64,000 nt of DNA from Deltaproteobacteria bacterium ADurb.Bin151 (lineage in GTDB: Bacteria; Desulfobacterota; Syntrophia; Syntrophales; Smithellaceae). The DNA lies in assembly GCA_002070455.1 (NCBI GenBank), contig MWDG01000008.1, positions 1 to 64,000 on the forward strand, given 5' to 3'. A model generated the notes under the pieces. It was not told where the DNA came from. It was given only the letters and a program-made list of their open reading frames with translations, and ran no database searches. Below are positions 52,151-60,060 of the stretch, piece by piece. Numbering within the stretch: the stretch's first letter is position 1; each line of letters begins with the position of its first letter. The position numbers were made by a program, and so were the translations under genes.

Positions 52151-54298
52151 CTAAGGGGATTGCCCGAGTTTTGTCTGAATCGATATCAGGGCCCGGGCGG
52201 CCGCTGCTTTCACTTTTTCCGGGTAGGCCCGAAGACCGAGGAATGATTTTGTTGCGGTTATATTGGACAGAAGATCAATTGCGTCGGGTGATCCGATTGC
52301 TCCCAGCGCTGTACAGATTTTTTCTTCCAGTGTGGTTCTTGTGACCGATGCGATCAGGGGTTTATCCTTCAGCAGATCCATCAGAAACGGCACCGCATCG
52401 GCGGCCTTGGACTGTCCTATTACTTCTATAATCACGGGCTTGAATTCCTCTTCGACCAGCGGATAGGCCTCCATCAGTATTTTCCCTCTTTGGTCCCCGC
52501 CCATGCGGTAGATGCTTTTGAGCGCTTCGTTACGGAGCTTTTCGTTTCTGCGATACAGCAGCGGGACCAGGGCACGGGTGCTTTCCGTATTGCCGATTTG
52601 TCCAAGAAGGTAAGCAATGTTTCGCAGGTAAAACCAGGGTTCCTCTTTGTTGATTCGGCCGGTTATCAGCGGCAATGCCCTTTCCCCGGCCGTTGAAATC
52701 AGGTGCATGATCTGAACGCGTTCGTTGCTGTCTGTCGTCGAGCGAAGCTGATCAAGCAGGTCTTCAATGGCAGTGCTGCCCAGCGATACAAATACCCGGC
52801 CCACGTTTTCCCGTCTTTGTTGATCCGGTGATTCGATTTCCTGAAGCAGGATGCCGATGTTTTCAGGGCAGGCCAGCTGACTGATGATTTCGTCAGATGT
52901 GTTTTTGAAATCATTTGGCTTTCCTGCATTGTTGCCTGCAATGGTGTTGAAAGCGCCCAGATACTTCAATGCATAGGGGAAATTTCTTTGACTGATATAA
53001 TTTTTTGTAATGTCCCTGAAAACGAAGCAGATTCTTTGATATCCGAGAGAGAAGACCGTTTCGTCGGTCAACCAGGGAATGATTTGTCCGGATAGTTTTT
53101 CAACGACTTCATCTCTGCGTTCATCAGGAAGATTTTCAATAATGTCGGCCAGACTTTTTGCCGCGATTAAGCGAACTTCCGTGTTTTCGCTGTACAAATT
53201 CTCGATCAGTTGCTCAAGCATATTTTCGATGGTTTCCTGCTCTTTTTGTGCGGCCAGTTGTTCGATAATCTTCGGCAGAACGGCCATTAAGCCCTCATCC
53301 AGCAAAGTTCTGGTATCCTGCAGGCGTTGGCTGAATTTCTCTGCGACCTGCAGAAGTTTGCTTTTCGGATCGCCGGATGCTTCCTTTACCCCAGGATTAC
53401 CCGAATCATTGCCTTGGCCCGTATCCGGATTTCTGTCCATGAGCTCGGCCATCAGATACTGCAAAAGAAAGCCTCCAAGAAGCTGCTCCGTGTTCTGTCT
53501 GGTCAATTCTTCGGCCAGTGCCGGATCGGATGCAATCAGGGCCTGACCGACGCGATGCGAAAGAAGCTCTCTTTTTTCATCGCTAAAGTTACCGGAGGCC
53601 TTATCCAGAAGGGACAACATTTGATTCAGGCTCTCTGAAAGCTGCATGCCGGTCAATGTTTCTTTCTGTGCCATGATTTTTGACAATCCGGTGTTGAAGG
53701 CTTTCGACAGGGCCTCCGGGTCTTTGGCCATTTCGGCGAATTGCGGAGAATCCGGATCCATCTCCGGATGCATCATGAGAAAAAAATTCTTGATTTGATC
53801 GTCGGTAATATCAAGACCCGCAACGAACTGATGATCCTTGTCAATAGCTACATAGAGTTTCTCATCGAGAACAACATGAACAATGTTTTGATCGGTTAAA
53901 AGTTTGTTGATGCCGCCGTTTTCCTGAATGCTTTCCGGTGTCCGGGAAAACAGCTCTATAAAACGGAAGAGTTCTTCTTTTTCCAGCCCCTTGGTGAACG
54001 TAATGCTCTTGAGTCCTAATCCGAGAAGAAGATTCAGCAATGAAGCCGTATGAGGCCGTTCCTGATCTTTCGGACTCAAAGGCCGGCCATCAATCAGCAA
54101 AGCCTTTTCCGATTCAGAAAATGAAATCTGTTCTTCCTGAAGCAGCAGGTCCAGAAGGGACAGGTAGAGTTTTTCGATGACGCTTGAAACGGACGCACTT
54201 GTCGGCGGGTAGAGACGGACATTTTTAATGGCCGTGTTCAGGATCACCAGGGCATTGAGTGCTTGATCTGTTTTTTTTGAGTCTGTCATCACCATCAC
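52151..54298 (-). CDS. Large HEAT-repeat protein
   Basis: About 715 residues, soluble and mostly helical. The N-terminal third has an acidic unassigned region (IDGRPLSPKDQERPHTASLL). The C-terminal half contains HEAT/PBS-lyase-type repeats: LIAAKSLADIIENLPDERRDEV, ENVGRVFVSLGSTAIEDLLDQL, LRNIAYLLGQIGNTESTRALV and VTRTTLEEKICTALGAIGSPDAI. No enzymatic motif was found, so it is probably a scaffold. The start is GTG 54298 or ATG 54289. A response regulator diverges from it. Confidence 0.8.
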   Translation of the reverse strand: MMVMTDSKKTDQALNALVILNTAIKNVRLYPPTSASVSSVIEKLYLSLLDLLLQEEQISFSESEKALLIDGRPLSPKDQERPHTASLLNLLLGLGLKSITFTKGLEKEELFRFIELFSRTPESIQENGGINKLLTDQNIVHVVLDEKLYVAIDKDHQFVAGLDITDDQIKNFFLMMHPEMDPDSPQFAEMAKDPEALSKAFNTGLSKIMAQKETLTGMQLSESLNQMLSLLDKASGNFSDEKRELLSHRVGQALIASDPALAEELTRQNTEQLLGGFLLQYLMAELMDRNPDTGQGNDSGNPGVKEASGDPKSKLLQVAEKFSQRLQDTRTLLDEGLMAVLPKIIEQLAAQKEQETIENMLEQLIENLYSENTEVRLIAAKSLADIIENLPDERRDEVVEKLSGQIIPWLTDETVFSLGYQRICFVFRDITKNYISQRNFPYALKYLGAFNTIAGNNAGKPNDFKNTSDEIISQLACPENIGILLQEIESPDQQRRENVGRVFVSLGSTAIEDLLDQLRSTTDSNERVQIMHLISTAGERALPLITGRINKEEPWFYLRNIAYLLGQIGNTESTRALVPLLYRRNEKLRNEALKSIYRMGGDQRGKILMEAYPLVEEEFKPVIIEVIGQSKAADAVPFLMDLLKDKPLIASVTRTTLEEKICTALGAIGSPDAIDLLSNITATKSFLGLRAYPEKVKAAAARALISIQTKLGQSP

Positions 54299-54506
54299 TT
54301 CAATAATATTTATTTTGGTGGATGATGTGGATTGAAAAGATTATTCAATCCTTTTCATGATATACGTATACTTAATTCATAATGGCCGGAGAAGTCAAGG
54401 AGATTATCCATCCTGCAGGTTATGAAAATTCCTGATGATTACAATTGACTTTGCTTATATATCCTGTTAAAAAAATGACAACCTTTTGATCAATGACGGA
54501 TGGCCC

Positions 54507-55007
54507 ATGGATAAGCTCAACAGCTTGAAAAAAATTCACAAGCGGATATTGATTGTCGATGACGATGAGGCCATTCTGGATGTGCTGGGACAATATATGA
54601 AAATCATCGGACTGGATGCTGTCGGCGCTTCCAGCGGTGAAGAAGCATTGTCACTGTTCCAGAAAGATCATTTTGACATTGTTGTATCAGATATCAAAAT
54701 GGCCAACATGGATGGACTGACTCTCCTGGGAGAGGTGAAACGCATTGATCCGGAGATCCTTTTTTTCATCATTACAGGCTATCCCTCCATCGAAACAGTC
54801 CTGGAGGCCATGAAGAGAGGCGCAAAGGACTACCTGGTCAAGCCGTTTCAGTTTGATGAAATCAAGATGAAGATCGAACGCGCTCTGGTGGAAAAAGACA
54901 TGAACAGACAGCTGAAAAGCAACAGGGGTTTGATCTGGTCGCTCATTATTTCCATTCCTTTGTGGCTGATTCTGGGAATTATCCTGGCAAAATTGATCAT
55001 TCGTTAA
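54507..55007 (+). CDS. Response regulator with C-terminal transmembrane segment
   Basis: A receiver domain (about residues 10-125) with acidic pair DDD in ILIVDDDEAI, phospho-acceptor Asp in VVSDIKM, Thr in FIITGYP and Lys in YLVKPFQ. Instead of an output domain, a linker leads to a hydrophobic C-terminal helix (LIWSLIISIPLWLILGIILAKLIIR), so the receiver is likely membrane-anchored. The start is ATG 54507 or TTG 54486. No histidine kinase is adjacent; the aromatic operon promoter begins 10 bp after the stop. Confidence 0.82.
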   Translation: MDKLNSLKKIHKRILIVDDDEAILDVLGQYMKIIGLDAVGASSGEEALSLFQKDHFDIVVSDIKMANMDGLTLLGEVKRIDPEILFFIITGYPSIETVLEAMKRGAKDYLVKPFQFDEIKMKIERALVEKDMNRQLKSNRGLIWSLIISIPLWLILGIILAKLIIR

Positions 55008-55016
55008 AATAATTTC

Positions 55017-55045
55017 TTGACAAGCTGGAATCTCTCATTTATATA
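55017..55045 (+). promoter_or_regulatory. Sigma-70 promoter of the aromatic operon
   Basis: TTGACA (55017-55022), 17-bp spacer, TATATA (55040-55045). Transcription would start near 55052, giving a leader RNA of about 240 nt before aroF. Confidence 0.85.
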
Positions 55046-55076
55046 GGCAAAAAAATACAATAGACTGGTTTTTCAA

Positions 55077-55172
55077 ATGAACAGACAGAGCAACGCAAAC
55101 TGCAATCTTTTCGGCTTTTGGTTTTATTACTATTATGCGTCGGTCTGCCTGTCGCTGAGGAGGACTTGGTAA
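55077..55172 (+). CDS. Aromatic leader peptide of the aro operon attenuator
   Basis: A 31-codon frame, ATG 55077 to TAA 55170-55172. Codons 12-20 read FGFWFYYYY, followed later by a C-terminal Trp (codon 31): three Phe, two Trp and four Tyr in all. Such a density is the hallmark of trpL/pheL-type leader peptides. It lies between the operon promoter and a terminator and directly upstream of aroF, the first enzyme of the pathway. There is no strong Shine-Dalgarno site (only GACTGG upstream), so translation efficiency is uncertain. Its job would be ribosome stalling when charged Phe-, Tyr- or Trp-tRNA is short. Confidence 0.85.
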   Translation: MNRQSNANCNLFGFWFYYYYASVCLSLRRTW

Positions 55173-55233
55173 GGTAATTTAAACCAACAACAGCCATGGG
55201 TAGACCGAAAGGAAGCCGCCCATGGCTTTTTTT
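55083..55233 (+). promoter_or_regulatory. Attenuator RNA with alternative pairings 1:2, 2:3 and 3:4
   Basis: Segment 1 (55083-55097, AGACAGAGCAACGCA) can pair with segment 2 (55136-55150, TGCGTCGGTCTGCCT), 12 of 15 positions, with the aromatic codons in the loop. Segment 2 (55140-55152) can also pair with segment 3 (55196-55208), including nine contiguous pairs CGGTCTGCC/GGTAGACCG (one G-U). Segment 3 (55192-55200) forms the terminator with segment 4 (55219-55227). Stalling at FWFYYYY would block 1:2, allow 2:3 and prevent termination. Confidence 0.7.
55192..55233 (+). terminator. Attenuator terminator before aroF
   Basis: AGCCATGGG (55192-55200) pairs perfectly with CCCATGGCT (55219-55227) over an 18-base loop, followed by TTTTTTT. 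It lies 20 bp after the leader-peptide stop codon and 59 bp before aroF. Confidence 0.88.
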
Positions 55234-55239
55234 GTTTTT

Positions 55240-55272
55240 AAGGTCATGGCAGCAAAAGTCATGGCCTTTTTT
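55240..55272 (+). terminator. Second tandem terminator-like hairpin before aroF
   Basis: AAGGTCATG (55240-55248) pairs with CATGGCCTT (55260-55268), one G-U, then a T run. It shares the CATGG core with the first terminator, so arms of the two hairpins could cross-pair. It ends 19 bp before the aroF start. Confidence 0.65.
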
Positions 55273-55291
55273 ATTTGGGGAGGAGGAATTT

Positions 55292-56302
55292 ATGATTATT
55301 GTTATGAAAAGTCATGCAACAGCAAAACAGATTGAAGATGTGGTGCAATGGATTGAATCCGTGGGGTACAAAGCGCATCCTTCCAGCGGTGTGGAACGCA
55401 CCATTATCGGAGCGGTTGGCGATAACCGGGATAAAGCGGTACTCAAGTATGCCGAGTCGCTGCCGGGTGTGGAAAAGACCATGCCGATTCTTAAACCCTA
55501 CAAGCTGGCCAGCCGTGAATCTCACGAGGGAGATACGGTCATCAATGTCGGTTCGATTGAGATTGGCGGACCGGAATTTGTCGTGATGGCCGGACCGTGT
55601 GCGATCGAAAGCGAAGAACAATTGTTAGAGAGTGCCTATGTTGTCAAAAAAGGAGGCGGTCAGATTTTAAGGGGCGGCGCTTTCAAGCCGCGAACATCAC
55701 CCTACAGTTTTCAGGGCATGGAAGAAGAAGGCCTCAAGGTGCTGGATTCCGTCAGCCGGAAAACCGGCCTGCCGACTGTGACCGAAGTGGTCAATCCCGC
55801 GGACGTTGATCTGGTAGAATCCTATGCCGATGTTCTGCAAATCGGCGCCCGCAACGTCCAGAATTTTGCACTGCTGAAAAAAGTCGGCCACGCGCGCAAG
55901 CCTGTGCTGCTTAAACGGGGGATGATGACAACTATTGAAGAGTTATTGATGTCGGCGGAATACATTCTCTCTTCCGGTAATCCCAACGTCATCCTCTGTG
56001 AACGCGGTATCCGTACCTTTGAAACCAGCACCCGCAATACGCTCGACATCAGTGCAGTTCCGGTGCTGAAAAGCCTGACGCATTTACCGGTGGTGATCGA
56101 TCCCAGTCACGCCGCTGGAAACTGGAAGTATGTCATTCCTCTTTCCCGTGCTGCTGTAGCCGTGGGCGCCGACGGCATTATCGTGGAAGTGCATCCTGAA
56201 CCGGAAAAAGCGGTATCCGATGGCGCGCAGTCTCTCAAACCGGAAAAGTTCTATCAAATGATGGATGATATTCGCTTGATTGCCAGGGCGATGCGAAGCT
56301 GA
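55292..56302 (+). CDS. aroF: DAHP synthase, class I beta type
   Basis: First enzyme of aromatic synthesis, condensing PEP and erythrose-4-phosphate. From ATG 55292 (GGGAGGAGG 5 nt upstream) it has about 336 residues: an N-terminal ferredoxin-like/ACT-like regulatory domain (about 1-70, IIVMKSHATAKQIEDV) and the catalytic barrel with VVMAGPCAIES, GGAFKPRTSPYSFQG and VVIDPSHAAGNW. This build resembles the Thermotoga-type, feedback-sensitive enzyme. The frame is open upstream through the terminators, but those codons are leader RNA. It is followed by aroB. Confidence 0.93.
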   Translation: MIIVMKSHATAKQIEDVVQWIESVGYKAHPSSGVERTIIGAVGDNRDKAVLKYAESLPGVEKTMPILKPYKLASRESHEGDTVINVGSIEIGGPEFVVMAGPCAIESEEQLLESAYVVKKGGGQILRGGAFKPRTSPYSFQGMEEEGLKVLDSVSRKTGLPTVTEVVNPADVDLVESYADVLQIGARNVQNFALLKKVGHARKPVLLKRGMMTTIEELLMSAEYILSSGNPNVILCERGIRTFETSTRNTLDISAVPVLKSLTHLPVVIDPSHAAGNWKYVIPLSRAAVAVGADGIIVEVHPEPEKAVSDGAQSLKPEKFYQMMDDIRLIARAMRS

Positions 56303-56316
56303 AAGAGGGGATGTGT

Positions 56317-57423
56317 ATGAGAACCTTGAAAGTCAATCTTGATAAAAAAACATTATCTTCTTACGAAATACGCATGGGTAAAGGCATTCTTGACCGTGTG
56401 ATGCTTCTCATCGCCAAAAACCACAAGGCCGCCCGCTATGTGATTGTCACGGACAGCAATGTCAACAGGCTTTACGGGCAGGTCATGATCGCTGGCATGG
56501 AAAAGGCGGGCCTGAAAACATTTGTGATTGAAATTCCGGCTGGGGAATCTTCCAAAAATATTACGGTGGTGATGGATGTAGCCGGAAGGCTATTAGCCGA
56601 GGGCGCGGATCGGGAAACAATGCTGATCGCTTTAGGCGGCGGCGTGGTAGGAGACCTGACTGGATTTATTGCGTCGGTTTACATGCGTTCGGTTCCGTAT
56701 ATTCAGGTTCCGACAACACTGATCGGACAGCTGGACAGTGCGATAGGAGGAAAAACCGCCGTGGATCTCCCACAGGGAAAGAATCTGCTGGGCACATTTT
56801 ACCAGCCGCGTGCGGTGTTTGCAGATGTGAACTTTCTTGAAACGCTGCCGGATCGGGAATTTAATAATGGCCTTGCGGAAATGATAAAATACGGCATTAT
56901 TGAAGATGAAAGTTTGTTCAGGCGGCTGGAAGAGGATATGGATGCCATCAAAAGCAGAGACTCGGGGATGCTTTTGAAAATGATCGAAACCTGTTGCCGC
57001 ATTAAAAAGTCGATTGTGGAGATTGATGAACGTGAACAGGGTCTCAGAAGAATTTTAAATTTCGGCCACACGCTGGGGCACGCTCTGGAAGCAGCTTCGG
57101 ACTATAGCCTCTCCCACGGTGAAGGTGTGGCACTGGGTATGATTGCCGCCGCCCGTCTTTCCGTTATCATGAATTATCTTTCCAGGGTGGAATCAGACCG
57201 GGTAAAAAGTGTGATTGCCAGGGCGGGACTGCCGACAACGATTGATGCTTCCTTGTCCATGGACGAAGTGATCAGGCGCTTCAGGGCGGACAAAAAGAAG
57301 AGGGATGATGTGATTCATTTTGTCCTGATTAAAAAAATAGGCATGCCCTTTGTAAATGGAAGCATTCATGATCAGCAGATTGCAGATGTCCTGGAGGAAA
57401 TGAAAGATGAAACCGTCTCTTGA
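56317..57423 (+). CDS. aroB: 3-dehydroquinate synthase
   Basis: Converts DAHP to 3-dehydroquinate using NAD and a metal. About 368 residues with GGGVVGDLTGFIASVYMRSVPYIQVPTTLIGQLDSAIGGKTAVD, the metal-binding NFGHTLGHALE and the nucleotide-binding N-terminal region. ATG 56317 is preferred (AGAGGGG 6 nt upstream). It overlaps pheA by 17 bp. Confidence 0.95.
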   Translation: MRTLKVNLDKKTLSSYEIRMGKGILDRVMLLIAKNHKAARYVIVTDSNVNRLYGQVMIAGMEKAGLKTFVIEIPAGESSKNITVVMDVAGRLLAEGADRETMLIALGGGVVGDLTGFIASVYMRSVPYIQVPTTLIGQLDSAIGGKTAVDLPQGKNLLGTFYQPRAVFADVNFLETLPDREFNNGLAEMIKYGIIEDESLFRRLEEDMDAIKSRDSGMLLKMIETCCRIKKSIVEIDEREQGLRRILNFGHTLGHALEAASDYSLSHGEGVALGMIAAARLSVIMNYLSRVESDRVKSVIARAGLPTTIDASLSMDEVIRRFRADKKKRDDVIHFVLIKKIGMPFVNGSIHDQQIADVLEEMKDETVS

Positions 57424-58486
57424 TGTGTTGCGAGAGGAGATGAGGAAAAAAGACCGGGAGATTATCCGGCTCCTCAACGAGCGTTCCCGGATTTCTGTTC
57501 AGATCGGTAAGGTGAAAGGACAGACCGGGCTTGAAATCTACAATCCAGCTCAGGAAGCGAGGGTGTTTCGATATCTGCAGGAGCTCAATGACGGCCCGCT
57601 GTCGGGCAGACAGATGTCAGCGATTTTCCGGGAAATCATTTCTGCGTCGCGAGACTTGCAAAAGCCCATGAATATTGCGTATTTGGGGCCGGAAGGATCC
57701 TTCAGCCATCTGGCCGCGCGCCTGCATTTTGGCGCTTCCAGCAATTTCTTCCCGCAGCAGGGGATTGCACGTGTTTTTGATGAAGTGGAAAAAGGCGCCG
57801 TCGAATGGGGAGTTGTGCCTGTGGAAAATTCCCTGGAAGGTTCTGTGAATGTTACTTTGGATCGGCTGGTCCTGACCCCCCTGAAGATTCAGGCTGAAAT
57901 GTATCTGCGTATCAGTCAGTGCCTGATTTCATCTGCTAAAAATCTGAAAAGCATTAAAAATGTCTATTCGCATCCGCAGGGTCTTGCTCAGTGTCAGTCC
58001 TGGCTCAGGTCCCATATGCCCAATGCAGTACTGGGCGAAATGGAAAGCACTGCTGCCGCGGCGCTCATGGTGCGGAAAATGAAAACGGCCGCGGCGATCG
58101 GCAGTTCGCTTGCCGCCGCCACCTATGGATTGAATGTTCTGGCGGAAGGGATTGAAGACAATCCGTCTAATACAACGCGATTTTTGGTGATCGGGCAGGG
58201 TGAAGGGACGCCTACGGGAGAGGACAAGACATCTGTTATCTTCGCGACGCCCGATTTTCCCGGATCGCTTCACCGCGCGCTGGCCTCCTTTGCCAAACGA
58301 AAAATTAATCTGGCTAAGATTGAGTCGCACCCCGTAAAGGAAAGAATGTGGGAGTATCTTTTCTTTGTCGATATGATCGGCCATATGCATGATAAGGCCG
58401 TTAAGGCAAGTTTGAAGGAGTTAAAAGATAAAACGGTCTATTTGAAGATACTGGGATCGTATCCTCAAGCCAAGGATGGATTATGA
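57407..58486 (+). CDS. pheA: Bifunctional chorismate mutase/prephenate dehydratase
   Basis: P-protein of 359 residues. The AroQ chorismate mutase is N-terminal (about 1-85, LREEMRKKDREIIRLLNERSRI), then prephenate dehydratase (AYLGPEGSFSHLAA, about 88; VVPVENSLEGSV; SNTTRFLVI) and an ACT domain (about 270-350). In the ACT domain the phenylalanine-binding signature GALxxxL/ESRP is GSLHRAL/ESHP, so feedback may be altered. It overlaps both neighbours. Confidence 0.93.
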   Translation: MKPSLDVLREEMRKKDREIIRLLNERSRISVQIGKVKGQTGLEIYNPAQEARVFRYLQELNDGPLSGRQMSAIFREIISASRDLQKPMNIAYLGPEGSFSHLAARLHFGASSNFFPQQGIARVFDEVEKGAVEWGVVPVENSLEGSVNVTLDRLVLTPLKIQAEMYLRISQCLISSAKNLKSIKNVYSHPQGLAQCQSWLRSHMPNAVLGEMESTAAAALMVRKMKTAAAIGSSLAAATYGLNVLAEGIEDNPSNTTRFLVIGQGEGTPTGEDKTSVIFATPDFPGSLHRALASFAKRKINLAKIESHPVKERMWEYLFFVDMIGHMHDKAVKASLKELKDKTVYLKILGSYPQAKDGL

Positions 58487-60060
58487 TTTGCATACCCGTT
58501 ACAGACAAGACGCACAAAGATGCGCTTCAGACTATTGAGAGAGGCGCCCAGGAAGCCGATGCAGTTGAGCTCCGCATGGATTTGATCCCTGACGGCGATC
58601 TGCCGGGACTGATTGACGCGGCCAGACGCGCATCCAAGCGAGTCAAAATCATTGTCACCTGCCGAAGACCGGAGGAAGCGCTCCTACCGGAACCCATTGA
58701 TTTGCCTTTCCGGAAAGAAGGCTTGAGCCTGGCTGCCAAAATCGATCTATTGAAACAGGCCGTCGAGTTGGGTGCCGATTTTGTCGATATCGAACTGGCC
58801 TGCGGAGACAGGGCCATCCGGCAGATTCTGTCCTTTATTCGCAGAAGGAAAAGCACTGCACGTGTGATTGTTTCCTGGCATGATGTTTCCCAAGCGCCAT
58901 CGCTTGCGAAATTAAAAACCATATTCCATGCGTGTATGAAGGTTGGGGCGGATATTGTAAAAATTGTCCCTTATGCCCGAAAAATGGAGGACAACCTGAA
59001 AGTGCTGAGCCTGATCGACTACGCGATTGCCCGCGATCAAAAGATCATTGCAATGTGCATGGGAGAACTGGGTCAGATCAGCCGCATAATGGCGCCGGTC
59101 TGGGGCAGTTATCTGGGGTTTGCTGTATTGCGCGGCGGCAAAAAGTCGGCACCCGGCCAGATGACAGCCCGGACAATGAAAGAATTCCAGCATTTACTGC
59201 AAAGAAATAGACGATCAGTTCAACCCTGGCTTTTGCCGCCGGGTGCGTCCAATTTTGTTCTTCTGGGCCATCCCGTTCGTCATAGCCTCTCGCCGCTGAT
59301 GCATAACAAGGCCCTGGAAGCCATGCAGATTGAAGGACATTACAGCGCCTTTTGCGTCAATGATCTTGCCGCTGCGATTGAAGGAATCCGGGGGATGAAT
59401 ATCCGTGGAGCTTCCGTTACCATTCCTTTTAAAACAACTGTGATGGAATATCTCGATGAGATTGATGAAGATGCGGCGGCCCTTGGCGCGGTCAATACGA
59501 TTGTGAATGACCGGGGGCGGCTTGCCGGCTACAATACGGATTGGCTGGGCTTGATTACAGCGGTGCAAGACAGGATGAACATCGCGGGCAAGACGATTGC
59601 GATTATCGGTGCAGGAGGGACGGCGCGGGCGGCGGTTTACGGCATCAAAAAACAGGGTGGAAATCCGATCATCATCAATAGGACACTGGATAAGGCCAGA
59701 GTGCTTGCGACGCTTTTTGATTGTCCGTTTTATCCGCTTTCGGCAATCGGTAAAATCAGGGCCCATGTACTGATTAATACCACATCTGTCGGAATGTATC
59801 CGCAGATTCATCAATCACCGGTTCCGGCACCGGTTCTGGTGAATTTCGAGCTGGTGATGGACGTGATTTACAATCCTTTGATGACCAAGTTGCTTCGGGA
59901 CGCCGAGACCAGGGGAGTGAAGACAATTCCCGGTCTGGAGATGTTTGTGAGGCAGGGCGCCGGGCAATTGAAATTATGGACGGGAAAAGAAGCTCCCCTG
60001 GCACTGATGAAAAAAACCGTTCGGGAGAGGTTAAAGAATATTGAAAACCGAGATGAATAA
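58483..60060 (+). CDS. aroDE: Bifunctional 3-dehydroquinate dehydratase / shikimate dehydrogenase
   Basis: A 525-residue fusion for steps 3 and 4 of the pathway. The N-terminal type I dehydroquinase (about 1-230) has VELRMDLI, catalytic His in VSWHDVS and Schiff-base Lys in DIVKIVPYA. The C-terminal shikimate dehydrogenase (about 245-520) has LLGHPVRHSLSPLMHN, VTIPFKTTVM (catalytic Lys), YNTDWLG and IIGAGGTARAA for NADP. Fusions of this order are known from plants and some bacteria. Its ATG overlaps the pheA stop by 4 bp (ATGA). Confidence 0.94.
   Translation: MICIPVTDKTHKDALQTIERGAQEADAVELRMDLIPDGDLPGLIDAARRASKRVKIIVTCRRPEEALLPEPIDLPFRKEGLSLAAKIDLLKQAVELGADFVDIELACGDRAIRQILSFIRRRKSTARVIVSWHDVSQAPSLAKLKTIFHACMKVGADIVKIVPYARKMEDNLKVLSLIDYAIARDQKIIAMCMGELGQISRIMAPVWGSYLGFAVLRGGKKSAPGQMTARTMKEFQHLLQRNRRSVQPWLLPPGASNFVLLGHPVRHSLSPLMHNKALEAMQIEGHYSAFCVNDLAAAIEGIRGMNIRGASVTIPFKTTVMEYLDEIDEDAAALGAVNTIVNDRGRLAGYNTDWLGLITAVQDRMNIAGKTIAIIGAGGTARAAVYGIKKQGGNPIIINRTLDKARVLATLFDCPFYPLSAIGKIRAHVLINTTSVGMYPQIHQSPVPAPVLVNFELVMDVIYNPLMTKLLRDAETRGVKTIPGLEMFVRQGAGQLKLWTGKEAPLALMKKTVRERLKNIENRDE

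Noticed and set aside
55196-55291. Upstream extension of aroF through the terminators
   Set aside because: The extra residues come from hairpin sequence; the ATG at 55292 has a strong RBS and matches the family N-terminus.
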